64,000 nt of DNA from Alkalihalobacillus bogoriensis ATCC BAA-922 (GTDB lineage: Bacteria > Bacillota > Bacilli > Bacillales > Bacillaceae_F): NCBI RefSeq assembly GCF_000621445.1, contig NZ_JHYI01000013.1, forward strand, positions 1-64,000, written 5' to 3'. This document shows, in pieces, positions 16,531 through 26,318 of the stretch. The position numbers were made by a program, and so were the translations under genes. Numbering within the stretch: the stretch's first letter is position 1; each line of letters opens with the position of its first letter. The notes beneath the pieces were generated by a model that saw only the letters and a list, made by a program, of their open reading frames with translations, did no database searches and was not told where the DNA came from.

Positions 16531-17895
16531 ATGACAAAACTAAATGTAAAGCATAAAGAAGAGTACACGTATTATCTTTTTATGCATTTGAAAAACAATG
16601 ATAAAGTAAAGTTTCGCTCTGAATTTTTACAATTGCACCCTACTGATCAGACTGACATTTTTAAACAAATGAACCAAGAAAGACGAGCAAAAGTTTACCA
16701 CTATTTATCAGGTAGTGAATTTGCAGAAATTTTTAAAAACCTCCATGTTCAAGAACAGAAAACCGTGTACAGTGAACTTGAAGAAGAGTTTGCCCTTTTT
16801 ATGCTAACCGCTTTACCCGCTGACGATATGACGGATTTTTTAGGAGAAATCCCTGACCATATTGCGACTTATTTGTTAGCACAATTAGATAAAGAGGCAT
16901 CAAATTCAATTAAATTGCTTCTTTCCTATAAAGAGGAAACAGCTGGGTCATTGATGACAACGGAATATGTCACGATTTCTCCTACTGATACTGTATCATC
17001 TGTGTTAAAAAAATTGCGGACCGCAACAAAAAAAGCGGAAACGATTTATTATCTTTATGTCGTCAATGAAAACAGAAAATTAGTAGGAGTGCTTTCACTT
17101 CGGGAATTAATCTCTTCTGACGTGGATACAACTGTTCATTCCATTATGAAAGACCAAATGATTTCTGTATATCCCGATACTGACCAACAAGAAGTATCGA
17201 AACTAATCAAAGATTATGACTTGCTTGCTGTTCCTGTAATAACAAATGATGGAACAATTATTGGGATTGTTACAGTTGATGATATTATTGATGTAATAGA
17301 AGAGGAAACGACTGATGACATTGGTGAGATGATGGCGTCTAAAGGAGCATTAGATTTAGATACGGACTCATTGACAACAACAAAAAAGCGGCTTCCATGG
17401 CTTATTATCCTTTTATTTCTTGGATTAGCAACTGCTGGTTTAATTACTACATTTGAAGCTACATTAACAGAAATAGCCGTACTCGCTATGTTTATCCCAC
17501 TTATTGCCGATATGGGCGGGAACACGGGAACACAATCATTAGCGGTTGTCGTCCGCGGCCTTGCACTACATCCATTCAATCGGAAGCTCGTTGTTCGCTT
17601 ACTGAAGCGAGAAGCACAAACAGGGTTATTGATGGGTTTTGTTTGCGGAATTATCGTATCATTCCTCGCTATGGTCCTTCCTTTTGGTAGTGCAGTGTTT
17701 GGTATCATTATAGGTTTGTCTCTTTTTGCCACTGTCTTTTTTTCAACATTAACAGGTACAATTATTCCACTCATTGTTCATCGATTTAAAATAGACCCAG
17801 CTATTGCATCAGGACCGTTTATTACAACAATTAACGACATTGTAGGTTTGTTTGTGTATTTCACTATCGCCACAACTTTGCTTCATTATTTATAA
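16531..17895 (+). CDS. mgtE: Magnesium transporter MgtE, copy 2
   Basis: 454 residues, same domain order as the copy at 14170 but clearly diverged from it: LHPTDQTDIF in the N domain, GIVTVDDIIDVIEEE at the end of the CBS pair, and pore signature DMGGNTGTQSLAVVVRGLAL. It starts 15 nt after mgtC with AGAGAGGAGG before the ATG, so it is co-transcribed with mgtC. Having two paralogues side by side suggests different Mg set points or pH optima; this is inference. Confidence 0.95.
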   Translation: MTKLNVKHKEEYTYYLFMHLKNNDKVKFRSEFLQLHPTDQTDIFKQMNQERRAKVYHYLSGSEFAEIFKNLHVQEQKTVYSELEEEFALFMLTALPADDMTDFLGEIPDHIATYLLAQLDKEASNSIKLLLSYKEETAGSLMTTEYVTISPTDTVSSVLKKLRTATKKAETIYYLYVVNENRKLVGVLSLRELISSDVDTTVHSIMKDQMISVYPDTDQQEVSKLIKDYDLLAVPVITNDGTIIGIVTVDDIIDVIEEETTDDIGEMMASKGALDLDTDSLTTTKKRLPWLIILLFLGLATAGLITTFEATLTEIAVLAMFIPLIADMGGNTGTQSLAVVVRGLALHPFNRKLVVRLLKREAQTGLLMGFVCGIIVSFLAMVLPFGSAVFGIIIGLSLFATVFFSTLTGTIIPLIVHRFKIDPAIASGPFITTINDIVGLFVYFTIATTLLHYL

Positions 17896-17897
17896 AC

Positions 17898-17933
17898 AAA
17901 ATCCCCCTCTCATCAGCGAGAGGGGGATTTTTA
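17898..17933 (+). terminator. Terminator after mgtE copy 2
   Basis: AATCCCCCTCTC and GAGAGGGGGATT form a perfect 12-bp stem with loop ATCAGC, with T-runs on both strands. Confidence 0.92.
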
Positions 17934-17954
17934 TGTCGTGAGCTCCAATACGTT

Positions 17955-18132
17955 TGCACATCTGTTCCGCTATTTCATGAAAATTAGCCGTTCTTTTTTT
18001 CTAACGGACACCTGTTCCGTTAATAGACCAAAAAAGGGGTAAAAACCGTTTACTTTCATTAGATAACGGAACAAATGTCCGATAGCATTGGATAGATGTA
18101 TCTTTTTAATAAAATAGCGGAACAGATGTCCG
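17955..18132. repeat. R3 four-site element A (178 bp)
   Basis: Four 15-bp sites: forward at 17955 (TGCACATCTGTTCCG, degenerate start) and 18005 (CGGACACCTGTTCCG), reverse at 18067 (CGGAACAAATGTCCG) and 18118 (CGGAACAGATGTCCG). Start-to-start spacing is 50, 62 and 51 nt. It lies between the convergent mgtE copy 2 and dtd. No ORF is credible. Confidence 0.88.
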
Positions 18133-18196
18133 TTAAAGTTTTTCAACAATGATGAGCCCCGGTACAATAGCAAAGGGACTCACTTGTAAATTTTAA

Positions 18197-18640
18197 TTAC
18201 ACATTACTCTCTAGAATTAAAGTAACCGGTCCCTCATTAACTAACGCAACATCCATCATCGCACCAAATCTTCCAGTTTGAACAGAAATGCCCTTTTCCT
18301 TTAATTGTTCGTTAAACAAATCGTATAACTCTTCTGCTTTAGCTGGTTTTGCCGCTGACATAAAATTAGGTCGCCGTCCTTTACGACAATCTCCATACAG
18401 TGTAAATTGCGAAACTGATAAAATCTCTCCGTTTACATCAAGTAAAGAAAGATTCATTTTCTCATTCTCATCTTCAAAAATACGCAAATTTATGACTTTA
18501 TCAACCATATAATTGACATCTTCCATTGTATCTTCGTGATTAATTCCCACGAGTAATAACAACCCTGATTTAATTTGACCAACAACTTCGTGCTCCACGG
18601 TAACCGATGCTTCTGATACTCTTTGTAATACTACTTTCAT
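18197..18640 (-). CDS. dtd: D-aminoacyl-tRNA deacylase
   Basis: 147 residues; removes D-amino acids wrongly loaded on tRNA. The family signatures [18 protein letters not shown] (SQFTLY) and the Gly-trans-Pro-type motif [10 protein letters not shown] are present. Start MKVVLQRV is typical and follows TAGGAG. It lies 12 nt behind relA, the same order as in B. subtilis. Confidence 0.96.
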   Translation of the reverse strand: MKVVLQRVSEASVTVEHEVVGQIKSGLLLLVGINHEDTMEDVNYMVDKVINLRIFEDENEKMNLSLLDVNGEILSVSQFTLYGDCRKGRRPNFMSAAKPAKAEELYDLFNEQLKEKGISVQTGRFGAMMDVALVNEGPVTLILESNV

Positions 18641-18652
18641 ACTAAAAAACTC

Positions 18653-20836
18653 CTAATGCATAATTCTTCTCACAGAATAAATGTGAGGGATTTTTTTTAT
18701 TTTATCGACAACTTTATGCAAGTGATCTACGTTATGAATTGAAATCGTCATATGAATCGTTGCTACTTTATTCCGATGGTCTGACCGACCAGATACGGCA
18801 CTTATTGTCGTTCTTGATTCTGTCACTGCTTGTAAGACAAGATTAAGCAAGCCATTACGATCGTATCCAGTTATTTCAATATCAACATTATAATTTTTTG
18901 TTTGTTGCTGGTTAGCTTCCCATTCAACAGGTAAAAGTCTGTCTTCCCCATCAGGAACATGAATATTAGGACAGTCTGTACGATGAATTGATACACCTCG
19001 ACCTTTCGTAATAAACCCAATGATGTCATCCCCTGGGACTGGATTACAGCATCTTGATAGTCGTACCAATAAATTGTCGACCCCTTTTACACGCACGCCA
19101 GGACCAGTTTTTTTCTTAGGTGTAAATGAAGGTAAATCTTTGACTGCCTCAGCAAGCGACTGCTTTTCTTGGTCAATTCCTGCATCTTTTTTATACTTTT
19201 CCGTTAATCTGGTTACGATTTGTTTTGCACTTATTCCGCTATAACCAACCGCGGCAAACATATCTTCTTCCCCAGCAAAACTAAATTTATGCGCGACTTC
19301 ATTTAAATTTTCCGTAGTCATAACGACTTTCGGATCGAGATCAACTGCTTTTACTTCCCGTTCAACAGCTTCGCGACCTTTAATCACATTTTCTTCCCGA
19401 CGCTCTTTTTTAAACCATTGTCTAATTTTATTTTTCGCATGTGAGCTTTGTGTAATCTTAATCCAATCTTGGCTTGGTCCGTAAGAATGTTTTGACGTCA
19501 TAATTTCCACAATATCGCCTGTTTTTAATTCATGGTCTAATGTCACCATTTTCCCGTTCACTTTTGCTCCAATACAGCGGTTCCCAATTTCAGTATGAAT
19601 TCGATAAGCAAAGTCTAATGGAACCGATCCGCGTGGGAGTTCAATGACATCCCCTTTTGGTGTAAAGACAAATACCATATCAGAAAACAAATCAATTTTT
19701 AATGATTCCATAAATTCTTGGGCATCATTGGCATCATCTTGCCATTCAATAATTTCTCTAAACCATGTTAACTTCGTTGCCAAATTTTCTTCCGCTGACA
19801 CTTGTTTACCTTCTTTGTATGCCCAATGTGCCGCTACCCCATATTCTGCAATACGGTGCATTTCCTCAGAACGGATTTGCACTTCTAAAGGGTCTCCTGT
19901 TGGACCAATGACAGTTGTATGCAAAGACTGATACATATTTGCTTTTGGCATTGCTATATAATCTTTAAACCGACCAGGCATCGGCTTCCAACAGGTGTGG
20001 ATGACACCTAGTACTGCGTAACAGTCTTTTATATTTTTAACGATGATTCGAACGGCAAGCAAATCATAAATTTCATTAAACTGCTTGTTTTGCAATGCCA
20101 TTTTTCGATAAATACTGTAAATATGCTTTGGTCGTCCTGAAATATCAGCCACAATATGAACATCTTGTAAGCTTTCTTTAATTTTCCCTATGACTTCAGT
20201 AATATATTGCTCCCGTTCTGCTCGTTTCTTTTTCATGAGATGAACGATTCGATAATACTGTTGCGGGTCTAAATACCGTAAAGCCGTATCCTCTAATTCC
20301 CATTTAATCGTCGATATCCCGAGACGATGAGCCAATGGTGCGAAAATTTCTAATGTTTCATTGGAAATTCTTCGCTGCTTTTCAGGAGGTAAATGTTTTA
20401 ATGTCCTCATATTATGAAGACGGTCTGCTAATTTAATGAGAACGACACGAATATCTCTTGCCATGGCGACAACCATTTTCCGATGGTTTTCTGCTTGTTG
20501 CTCTTCTTTTGACTTGTATTTGATTTTTTTTAATTTTGTGACACCATCAACAAGCATAGCCACTTCATCATTAAACTCACGTTGAATATCTTCAACCGTT
20601 ACTGCTGTATCTTCTACAACATCATGCAGAAAAGCCGCAGCAATGGTATCGACATCCATACCTAAATCAACAAGAATACCAGCCACTTCAATTGGATGTA
20701 AAATATAGGGTTCACCTGATTTGCGATATTGGCTACTATGGGCTTGTTCTGCATATTGAAATGCCTGCTTTATAAATGTCATATCTTTTTCATTCAGATA
20801 TTGACTCGCTTTTTCTAATACTTGATCGACCGTCAT
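18653..20836 (-). CDS. relA: Bifunctional (p)ppGpp synthetase/hydrolase Rel
   Basis: 727 residues making and degrading the stringent-response alarmone. Order: HD hydrolase domain (HPIEVA at 47-52, HDVVEDT at 71-77), synthetase domain (about 205-335, with RPKHIYSIYRKM, YDLLAVRIIV and YQSLHTTVIGP), TGS (about 390-450, FTPKGDVIELPRGSVPLDFA), the conserved RCCNPVPGDDIIGFITKGRG segment, and a C-terminal ACT domain (from about 650). The HD motif is complete, so both activities are expected, as in other Gram-positive long Rel enzymes. Confidence 0.97.
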   Translation of the reverse strand: MTVDQVLEKASQYLNEKDMTFIKQAFQYAEQAHSSQYRKSGEPYILHPIEVAGILVDLGMDVDTIAAAFLHDVVEDTAVTVEDIQREFNDEVAMLVDGVTKLKKIKYKSKEEQQAENHRKMVVAMARDIRVVLIKLADRLHNMRTLKHLPPEKQRRISNETLEIFAPLAHRLGISTIKWELEDTALRYLDPQQYYRIVHLMKKKRAEREQYITEVIGKIKESLQDVHIVADISGRPKHIYSIYRKMALQNKQFNEIYDLLAVRIIVKNIKDCYAVLGVIHTCWKPMPGRFKDYIAMPKANMYQSLHTTVIGPTGDPLEVQIRSEEMHRIAEYGVAAHWAYKEGKQVSAEENLATKLTWFREIIEWQDDANDAQEFMESLKIDLFSDMVFVFTPKGDVIELPRGSVPLDFAYRIHTEIGNRCIGAKVNGKMVTLDHELKTGDIVEIMTSKHSYGPSQDWIKITQSSHAKNKIRQWFKKERREENVIKGREAVEREVKAVDLDPKVVMTTENLNEVAHKFSFAGEEDMFAAVGYSGISAKQIVTRLTEKYKKDAGIDQEKQSLAEAVKDLPSFTPKKKTGPGVRVKGVDNLLVRLSRCCNPVPGDDIIGFITKGRGVSIHRTDCPNIHVPDGEDRLLPVEWEANQQQTKNYNVDIEITGYDRNGLLNLVLQAVTESRTTISAVSGRSDHRNKVATIHMTISIHNVDHLHKVVDKIKKIPHIYSVRRIMH

Positions 20837-20991
20837 CGAATCACCTTTTTTATAATCAATATTAAAAAATAATAACAGTTATGTTTTTATGTTTCTCTAT
20901 ATTATCGTTAAGTTTAGCAGCGATGTAAAGAGAAAAGAACGAAAAATGTCGATACAATCGTGGATTGGAAAACATTTCATTCACAATAGGT

Positions 20992-21094
20992 AAAGAAAAA
21001 CACGGGAGTGTCTTTTCGTTTTCAAGCGAAGTGCGGAGCCTTTCGCTCCTCTAGAATAAACTTTCAAAGCTTCGCTGCTCTAGCAAAATTTTAA
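20992..21094 (+). repeat. R1 intergenic repeat, internally deleted copy
   Basis: Both ends of R1 are kept (CACGGGAGTGTC, CAAGCGAAGTGCGGAGCC, then CTTTCAAAGCTTCGCTGCTC), but the central CCCCAAG hairpin section is missing. It fills the gap between apt and relA. The 5' part of the gap (20837-20991) holds nothing I can name. Confidence 0.75.
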
Positions 21095-21135
21095 TATATT
21101 GAAAAAAGAGCGCCCTTTACAGAGCACCCCAAATG

Positions 21136-21648
21136 TTAATATTGTGTCAATGAGAATATATCATACCCTTTTAGACGGTCTCGTCCATTTAAGTAAGATA
21201 ATTCAATCATAAATACGAGTCCTACAACTTCGCCACCAAGCTGTTCTACCATTTGAACTGTCGCATCAATTGTTCCACCAGTCGCTAATAAATCATCTGT
21301 AATGACGACACGCTGGCCTTTAGTAATCGAATCTTTATGAATCGTTAAACAGTCTTTCCCATATTCTAGTCCATAATCAACTGAAATGACTTCCCTTGGT
21401 AATTTTCCGGCTTTCCTTACTGGCACAAAGCCTTTTCCTAAAACATATGAAACAGGACAGCCTACGACAAACCCACGTGCTTCAGGCCCGACAATGACAT
21501 CTGCATTTTTTTCTTTCGCGTATTCAGCTATTTTATCAATCGCTGCTCTATATGCTTCTCCATCTTGCATTAATGTTGTTATGTCTTTAAAGCGAATGCC
21601 CTCTTTCGGAAAATCTTCAACAATTGTAATATACTTTTTAAAATCCAT
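21136..21648 (-). CDS. apt: Adenine phosphoribosyltransferase
   Basis: 170 residues; converts adenine and PRPP to AMP. PRPP-binding loop [13 protein letters not shown] at 114-126, [10 protein letters not shown] at 54-63 and the N-terminal [14 protein letters not shown] are typical. The start overlaps the recJ stop in TAATG, showing translational coupling. The order recJ-apt-relA matches B. subtilis. Confidence 0.96.
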   Translation of the reverse strand: MDFKKYITIVEDFPKEGIRFKDITTLMQDGEAYRAAIDKIAEYAKEKNADVIVGPEARGFVVGCPVSYVLGKGFVPVRKAGKLPREVISVDYGLEYGKDCLTIHKDSITKGQRVVITDDLLATGGTIDATVQMVEQLGGEVVGLVFMIELSYLNGRDRLKGYDIFSLTQY

Positions 21649-24002
21649 TAATTCACCGTCTCCTTGCGTGTACTTTGTTTACTTAACATATCATCAAACC
21701 AAAGTTTTAATTCATAATAAGACGAATATACAAATTGATTTTCAATACTCGCTTGTTCGATTTTACTTCGGTATGTTTTTGAATCAAGTAAGTCTTTTTT
21801 CGATGGGTTTGGGTGTAGAGAAATAATTCCATTGTTTATTGTAACAAATTCTAGTTCAAAAAACACCTTTGTCATCCATTCTACCGTGTTTTTTGACCAC
21901 CCTTTATGTTTAGCTAGCTGGACACCAAATTTACGAATATCAAATTCCCCTTTTTTCTTTAAAAAGGAATAGTACCATTTAAATTGTTCCCTGCTTGGGC
22001 TCGATGTAAAATAATGACTTTCCTCATGAAAAAATAACGTATAGATTCGCTCTGGATTTTTTACATATTGAAAAATAGACTTCATCTCTTCTTCAACGAG
22101 TGGCAAATCAAGAAAAAACACATATGGGTGTTCACATTCAACTGGAACCGCTGTAGTTGGACTAATCCATGTTCCCTGCACTTGTTCTAACTTTAACTTT
22201 GTACGAGCATGCTCAGAAAAGGTGACAAGAACTCGGTTTTCTTCTGGAATCTGTTCTAGTTTTTCACGTACATTTTTCACGTTTCGCCAATCAAACAACT
22301 GCCATTCTTTAATCGCGATATCTTCAAGCATAAACTGTGGTTTACTATGTCCATTCCATTCATTCACAGACAAAGTACCTACTGCTGACAATGTCACATT
22401 TGCTGTCATCTCATCATATAAATGACCGAGTTGAAATCCAATGCCATCTAACTTCGCATTGTTTTGTTCAAAAACAAGTTTCAAATGGTTTTCATCACTT
22501 CCGATCCGACGACTTTGTCCAACAACAACATCTTTAATCATAATTTTTGGCGTCGGATTTGCCACACCATATGGAGCAAGCTGTTCCATTTGCTTTATGA
22601 CGTCTAATGAGATTTGGTCCAAACTTGTCACAACATCAATGTGAGAAGACGGAATAAAGTCTTCACTCGTTAAAATCGCTTCGGCTTGAGCATGTAATCG
22701 TTGCCGTAGTGTATCTACATCCTTTATTTGCATCGTTAATCCTGCCGCCATCGGATGCCCACCAAAATGAGGTAAAATATCACGGCTTTCCGATAAGTTT
22801 TCAAACATATCGAAACCTTCAATACTTCTAGCAGACCCTTTCGCCTTCCCCGTTTCATTATCATAACTAAGGATTATCGTAGGTCGGTAATATTTTTCAA
22901 CGAGTCTTGATGCTACAATTCCAATCACGCCTGGATTCCAGCCTTCTTTCCCAATTAAAAGAACATGATTATCTGAAATCGGAAACTCGTTTTCTACAAT
23001 TTCAATGGCTTCTTTTGTCATTTCATTTACAATCGCTTGCCGTTCTTTATTTAATTGGTCAATTTCTTCAGCAATAGCGAATGCCTCTTCTCCATCTGAT
23101 GTTGTTAATAACTCTACTGCTGGAGCAGCATGAGCTAATCTTCCTGCTGCATTAATTCTCGGTCCAATCGCAAATCCAACATGTTCAGCATTTAACACCT
23201 GGTCTTCAATATTACATACTTTTTTTAACGCACGGATACCAGGGCGATTCGAATGCTGGAGAGCTTGTATGCCTTGTTTGGCAAGCAAACGATTTTCATC
23301 AACTAATGGGACTAAGTCAGCTATCGTACCTATGACAACAATATCTAATAACTCAACAGGAACCCGTTTTAATAGAGCATGAGCCACTTTAAACGCTACC
23401 CCGACACCTGCTAGTCCTTTAAACGGATAAGTACACCCTGGCTTTTTCGGATTCACTATCGCATAAGCGTCAGGTAAAATAGGTGGTGCTTCATGATGGT
23501 CCGTTACAATAAAATCAATTTCCAGCTCTTTTGCAACTTCTGCTTCATGAACAGCCGAAATTCCTGTATCAACCGTTACGATTAACTGATAACCTTGTTC
23601 CTTAGCAGTGCGAAACGCTTTTTCATTTGGTCCATATCCTTCTGTAAAACGATTCGGTATATAATAATCAAAATTGGCCTTTAATTGTTGTAATGCGTAC
23701 ACCATTACAGTAGTACTACTAACTCCATCAGCATCATAGTCACCAAACACAAGGATTTTTTCATCATTTTTAATTGCGCGATGAATTCTTTCTACCGTTT
23801 CTTCCATCCCACTTAATAAAAATGGATCATAATACTCCTTTTTGTCGATATGTAAAAACTGTTCTGCTGCTTCTACCGTATCTAGCCCACGTTTGACTAG
23901 AAGAGAGGCGACAAGTGGAGGTACGTGTAAATCTTTAGTTAATTCATCTACTTTCCTATCATCTATTGAATCTAGCTTCCATCTAGCTTTTGGTTTCAAC
24001 AT
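21648..24002 (-). CDS. recJ: Single-stranded-DNA exonuclease RecJ
   Basis: 784 residues; 5'-3' single-strand exonuclease of repair and recombination. DHH motifs: [35 protein letters not shown]; then the DHHA1 motif [10 protein letters not shown], an OB fold (about 455-560) and the extra C-terminal domain seen in Bacillus RecJ. An in-frame GTG at 24011 lies inside the ribosome site; ATG at 24002 is 8 nt after AAGGGG. That site is sequestered in the hairpin at 24011-24048. Confidence 0.94.
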   Translation of the reverse strand: MLKPKARWKLDSIDDRKVDELTKDLHVPPLVASLLVKRGLDTVEAAEQFLHIDKKEYYDPFLLSGMEETVERIHRAIKNDEKILVFGDYDADGVSSTTVMVYALQQLKANFDYYIPNRFTEGYGPNEKAFRTAKEQGYQLIVTVDTGISAVHEAEVAKELEIDFIVTDHHEAPPILPDAYAIVNPKKPGCTYPFKGLAGVGVAFKVAHALLKRVPVELLDIVVIGTIADLVPLVDENRLLAKQGIQALQHSNRPGIRALKKVCNIEDQVLNAEHVGFAIGPRINAAGRLAHAAPAVELLTTSDGEEAFAIAEEIDQLNKERQAIVNEMTKEAIEIVENEFPISDNHVLLIGKEGWNPGVIGIVASRLVEKYYRPTIILSYDNETGKAKGSARSIEGFDMFENLSESRDILPHFGGHPMAAGLTMQIKDVDTLRQRLHAQAEAILTSEDFIPSSHIDVVTSLDQISLDVIKQMEQLAPYGVANPTPKIMIKDVVVGQSRRIGSDENHLKLVFEQNNAKLDGIGFQLGHLYDEMTANVTLSAVGTLSVNEWNGHSKPQFMLEDIAIKEWQLFDWRNVKNVREKLEQIPEENRVLVTFSEHARTKLKLEQVQGTWISPTTAVPVECEHPYVFFLDLPLVEEEMKSIFQYVKNPERIYTLFFHEESHYFTSSPSREQFKWYYSFLKKKGEFDIRKFGVQLAKHKGWSKNTVEWMTKVFFELEFVTINNGIISLHPNPSKKDLLDSKTYRSKIEQASIENQFVYSSYYELKLWFDDMLSKQSTRKETVN

Positions 24003-24010
24003 AAAAAACA

Positions 24011-24048
24011 CCCCTTGACCATCCTATTATACTAGAGTGGTCAAGAGG
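24011..24048 (-). promoter_or_regulatory. Hairpin covering the recJ ribosome-binding site
   Basis: On the minus strand CCTCTTGACCA (24048-24038) pairs with TGGTCAAGGGG (24021-24011), 10 of 11 positions, loop about 16 nt. The second arm contains the recJ Shine-Dalgarno AAGGGG, and TGTTTTTT follows straight before the ATG, so it could act as an attenuator or an RBS lock. Function is inferred. Confidence 0.5.
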
Positions 24049-24062
24049 GAGCAATGAATCGT

Positions 24063-24380
24063 TTATTTTGTTTCTTTTCCATTTTCCGGTTGTTCTTCTC
24101 GTAATTTTTTCTCGTTTTCCAAACTAGGAGGACTAACCTGTTCTTTCGTAACCGCTTTTAATCGTTTTATATGCTGTTGGAGTTGATACACTTTGACCAT
24201 TCCAACAGCGCCAACGATAATCCCACCCATTAAAACTGAACCTAATATAACTAAAATCAAGGGCCAATTAGCGGTACCAAACAAATAGTTAACGCGGACT
24301 GGTTCAACATTAATGACCGCAAATACTGCAATGATTAACGCTGCAATTAACCCAAAAATTAAACTCCATTGCCCTCGCAC
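24063..24380 (-). CDS. LapA-family membrane protein (YrvD-like)
   Basis: 105 residues. Two membrane helices (about 6-24 and 38-62) with VINVEPVRVNYLFG between them are the LapA (DUF1049) signature; a coiled coil and a charged tail follow. E. coli LapA/LapB tune LPS synthesis, which does not exist here, so the role in Gram-positives is open. GTG start after AAAGGAGG. It lies directly before recJ, as yrvD does in B. subtilis. Confidence 0.85.
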   Translation of the reverse strand: MRGQWSLIFGLIAALIIAVFAVINVEPVRVNYLFGTANWPLILVILGSVLMGGIIVGAVGMVKVYQLQQHIKRLKAVTKEQVSPPSLENEKKLREEQPENGKETK

Positions 24381-24394
24381 GATGAATCCCTCCT

Positions 24395-25300
24395 TTACTC
24401 CTTATAAGGATTAATGTGTACAAGAACGTCATGAACATGATCCTGTTCTAATAAACTCCTTTTTACCTCTTTGCTTATAGCATGTCCTTCCTCAACCGTG
24501 ATGTTTGGATCAACACCTACTTTTATATCAATAATGACATAATACCCATGTTCTCTGGCATGAAGTTCATCCACACTTAATACTCCTGGCACCGCACTCG
24601 CCACTTCTCGTAATGGAGCCGTGTCTTCTTCATGTAGGACATGATCCATCGTAGTATGAATCGATTCCATCCCTAGCTTCCATGCCATTCTTATAATAAG
24701 CAAAGCTACAAAAATACCTGCAATCGGATCTCCATACTCTAAAATGGCGAAATTATATCTAGCACCGAGCAATGCCGCTCCAATCCCAATTAATGCGGCA
24801 AATGAAGAGAACACATCTGAGCGATGATGCCAAGCGTCTGTCATAAGTGCTGTACTATTATACTTTTTACCCAAATTGTACTTATACCGAAACATTAATT
24901 CTTTTACAATAATCGAAAATATAACAGCGTAAATGGCAATCACTTTCGGAACAACAACAGGTTCAAAAAAAGATTTCCCCGCACTAATCGCAATTTCAAT
25001 CCCAACGATAAATAAAAGTACAGCGACAATAATAGCAGCAATGGATTCTGCTTTTCCATGACCATAAGGGTGATCCCTATCAGGAGGGCGTTTCGCAGCT
25101 CTAACTCCAATTAAAACCGCCACTGACCCGACAACATCTGAAGCCGAATGAACTGCATCAGCAACAAGCGCACGACTATTCGCGATTACGCCAATAACCC
25201 CTTTTATAATCGCTAATATAATATTTCCAATGATCCCAACCCAAGCCCCAAATTGGACTTGCTTATAGCGAATATCTTCTTCACTCAATACATACACCAC
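24395..25300 (-). CDS. Cation diffusion facilitator (probably Mn/Zn export)
   Basis: About 301 residues. CDF membrane domain with six helices; the metal-site pairs are visible as DAVHSASDVVGS (helix 2) and DAWHHRSDVFSS (helix 5). A cytoplasmic ferredoxin-like domain follows (from about 210, with HAREHGYYVIIDIKVGVDP). The DxxHSxSD pattern fits the MneP/MneS (YdfM/YeaB) branch of Mn2+ exporters, but the metal cannot be fixed from sequence. Start is uncertain: GTG 25300 or TTG 25288, the latter better spaced to GGTGG. It is 14 nt before lapA. Confidence 0.88.
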   Translation of the reverse strand: MVYVLSEEDIRYKQVQFGAWVGIIGNIILAIIKGVIGVIANSRALVADAVHSASDVVGSVAVLIGVRAAKRPPDRDHPYGHGKAESIAAIIVAVLLFIVGIEIAISAGKSFFEPVVVPKVIAIYAVIFSIIVKELMFRYKYNLGKKYNSTALMTDAWHHRSDVFSSFAALIGIGAALLGARYNFAILEYGDPIAGIFVALLIIRMAWKLGMESIHTTMDHVLHEEDTAPLREVASAVPGVLSVDELHAREHGYYVIIDIKVGVDPNITVEEGHAISKEVKRSLLEQDHVHDVLVHINPYKE

Positions 25301-25337
25301 CGACTACATCAAAATCATTACCTCTAAATTATACCAA

Positions 25338-25372
25338 GAAAAAGGCCATGGTATGCACCAAGGCCTCATTTT
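25338..25372 (-). terminator. Terminator of secD-secF
   Basis: Minus-strand AGGCCTTGG and CCATGGCCT pair with one internal mismatch around TGCATA, followed by six T. Confidence 0.7.
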
Positions 25373-25379
25373 TCCGATT

Positions 25380-26318
25380 CTATACTTCTGGCTCAGGTTG
25401 AGACTTACTCTTAAATTTCTGTCTCCCAAGCTGTTTTGTTTTCCAAATTAACCATAATTGTGACGCTAAAAACATCGACGAATAGGTTCCTGCAATGAGT
25501 CCGATTAATAAAGCAAAAGCAAACGAGCGAATCGCTTCTCCCCCAAAAATAAAGATAGCAGCAGCGGCAAAGACAACTGTAAGGACAGTATTAATCGATC
25601 GAGCTAAAGTTTGCACTAAGCTTTTATTCACAATCGCAGCTAAGTCTTCAAACCCTTTTACCCGTTTTGCCAATTTTACATTTTCCCTAATTCGGTCAAA
25701 CGTTACAATCGTATCATTTATCGAATAACCGACAATCGTCAAGACTGCCGCAATAAACGGAACATTTACTTCAAACTGTAAAATACTAAAGACGACGATG
25801 ATAAAAAAGGCGTCATGTAGCAAAGCCACAATCGCTGCGACTCCATATAATAACTCAAATCGAATCGTCACATAAATGATAATCCCAACAGAAGCAATTA
25901 ACACCGAAATAAACGCATTTTGAGCTAATTCTTTCCCTACTTGAGGTGACACTGTACTCACTGAAGGCTCTACCCCATACTCATCAAGAAAATGCAACTG
26001 TATTTCAGCAATTTCCTCTGCTGTTAACACCCCAATAAATCGAGCATGTGCTAATTCTCGTTGATCACCTGCAATTGTTATATCATCAGGGACATACCCG
26101 GCCCCTATATTTGCAAATTGTTCATACACTTGCTCTTCAGTTATTGCTTGAGGAGCGGCCACTTCCACACGAGATCCGCTTTCAAAGTCAATTCCTAAGT
26201 TTAGTCCAATCGTCGAAAGTAAAATGATCCCAATTAGCGTAAAGGCCGCTGAAAAGATAAAGAACTTTTTGCGATGTTTGACAAAGTCAATATCTCGGTC
26301 ATAAAACTTAAAGCTCAC
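25380..26318 (-). CDS. secF: Protein translocase subunit SecF
   Basis: 312 residues. N-terminal FYDRDIDFVKHRKKFF, first helix, LGIDFESGSRVEV, then the five-helix RND-like block with VTIRFELLYGVAAIVALLHD, VGYSINDTIVTFDRIREN and SINTVLTVVFAA. SecF forms a proton- or sodium-driven complex with SecD that pulls secreted proteins out of SecYEG. The GTG start lies 11 nt inside the end of secD. In B. subtilis the two are one fused protein; here they are separate. Confidence 0.95.
   Translation of the reverse strand: MSFKFYDRDIDFVKHRKKFFIFSAAFTLIGIILLSTIGLNLGIDFESGSRVEVAAPQAITEEQVYEQFANIGAGYVPDDITIAGDQRELAHARFIGVLTAEEIAEIQLHFLDEYGVEPSVSTVSPQVGKELAQNAFISVLIASVGIIIYVTIRFELLYGVAAIVALLHDAFFIIVVFSILQFEVNVPFIAAVLTIVGYSINDTIVTFDRIRENVKLAKRVKGFEDLAAIVNKSLVQTLARSINTVLTVVFAAAAIFIFGGEAIRSFAFALLIGLIAGTYSSMFLASQLWLIWKTKQLGRQKFKSKSQPEPEV

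Noticed and set aside
17955-18132. R3 elements considered as a CRISPR array
   Set aside because: Only four short sites per locus, in mixed orientation with inverted symmetry, and no cas genes nearby; the same four-site block recurs at four loci.
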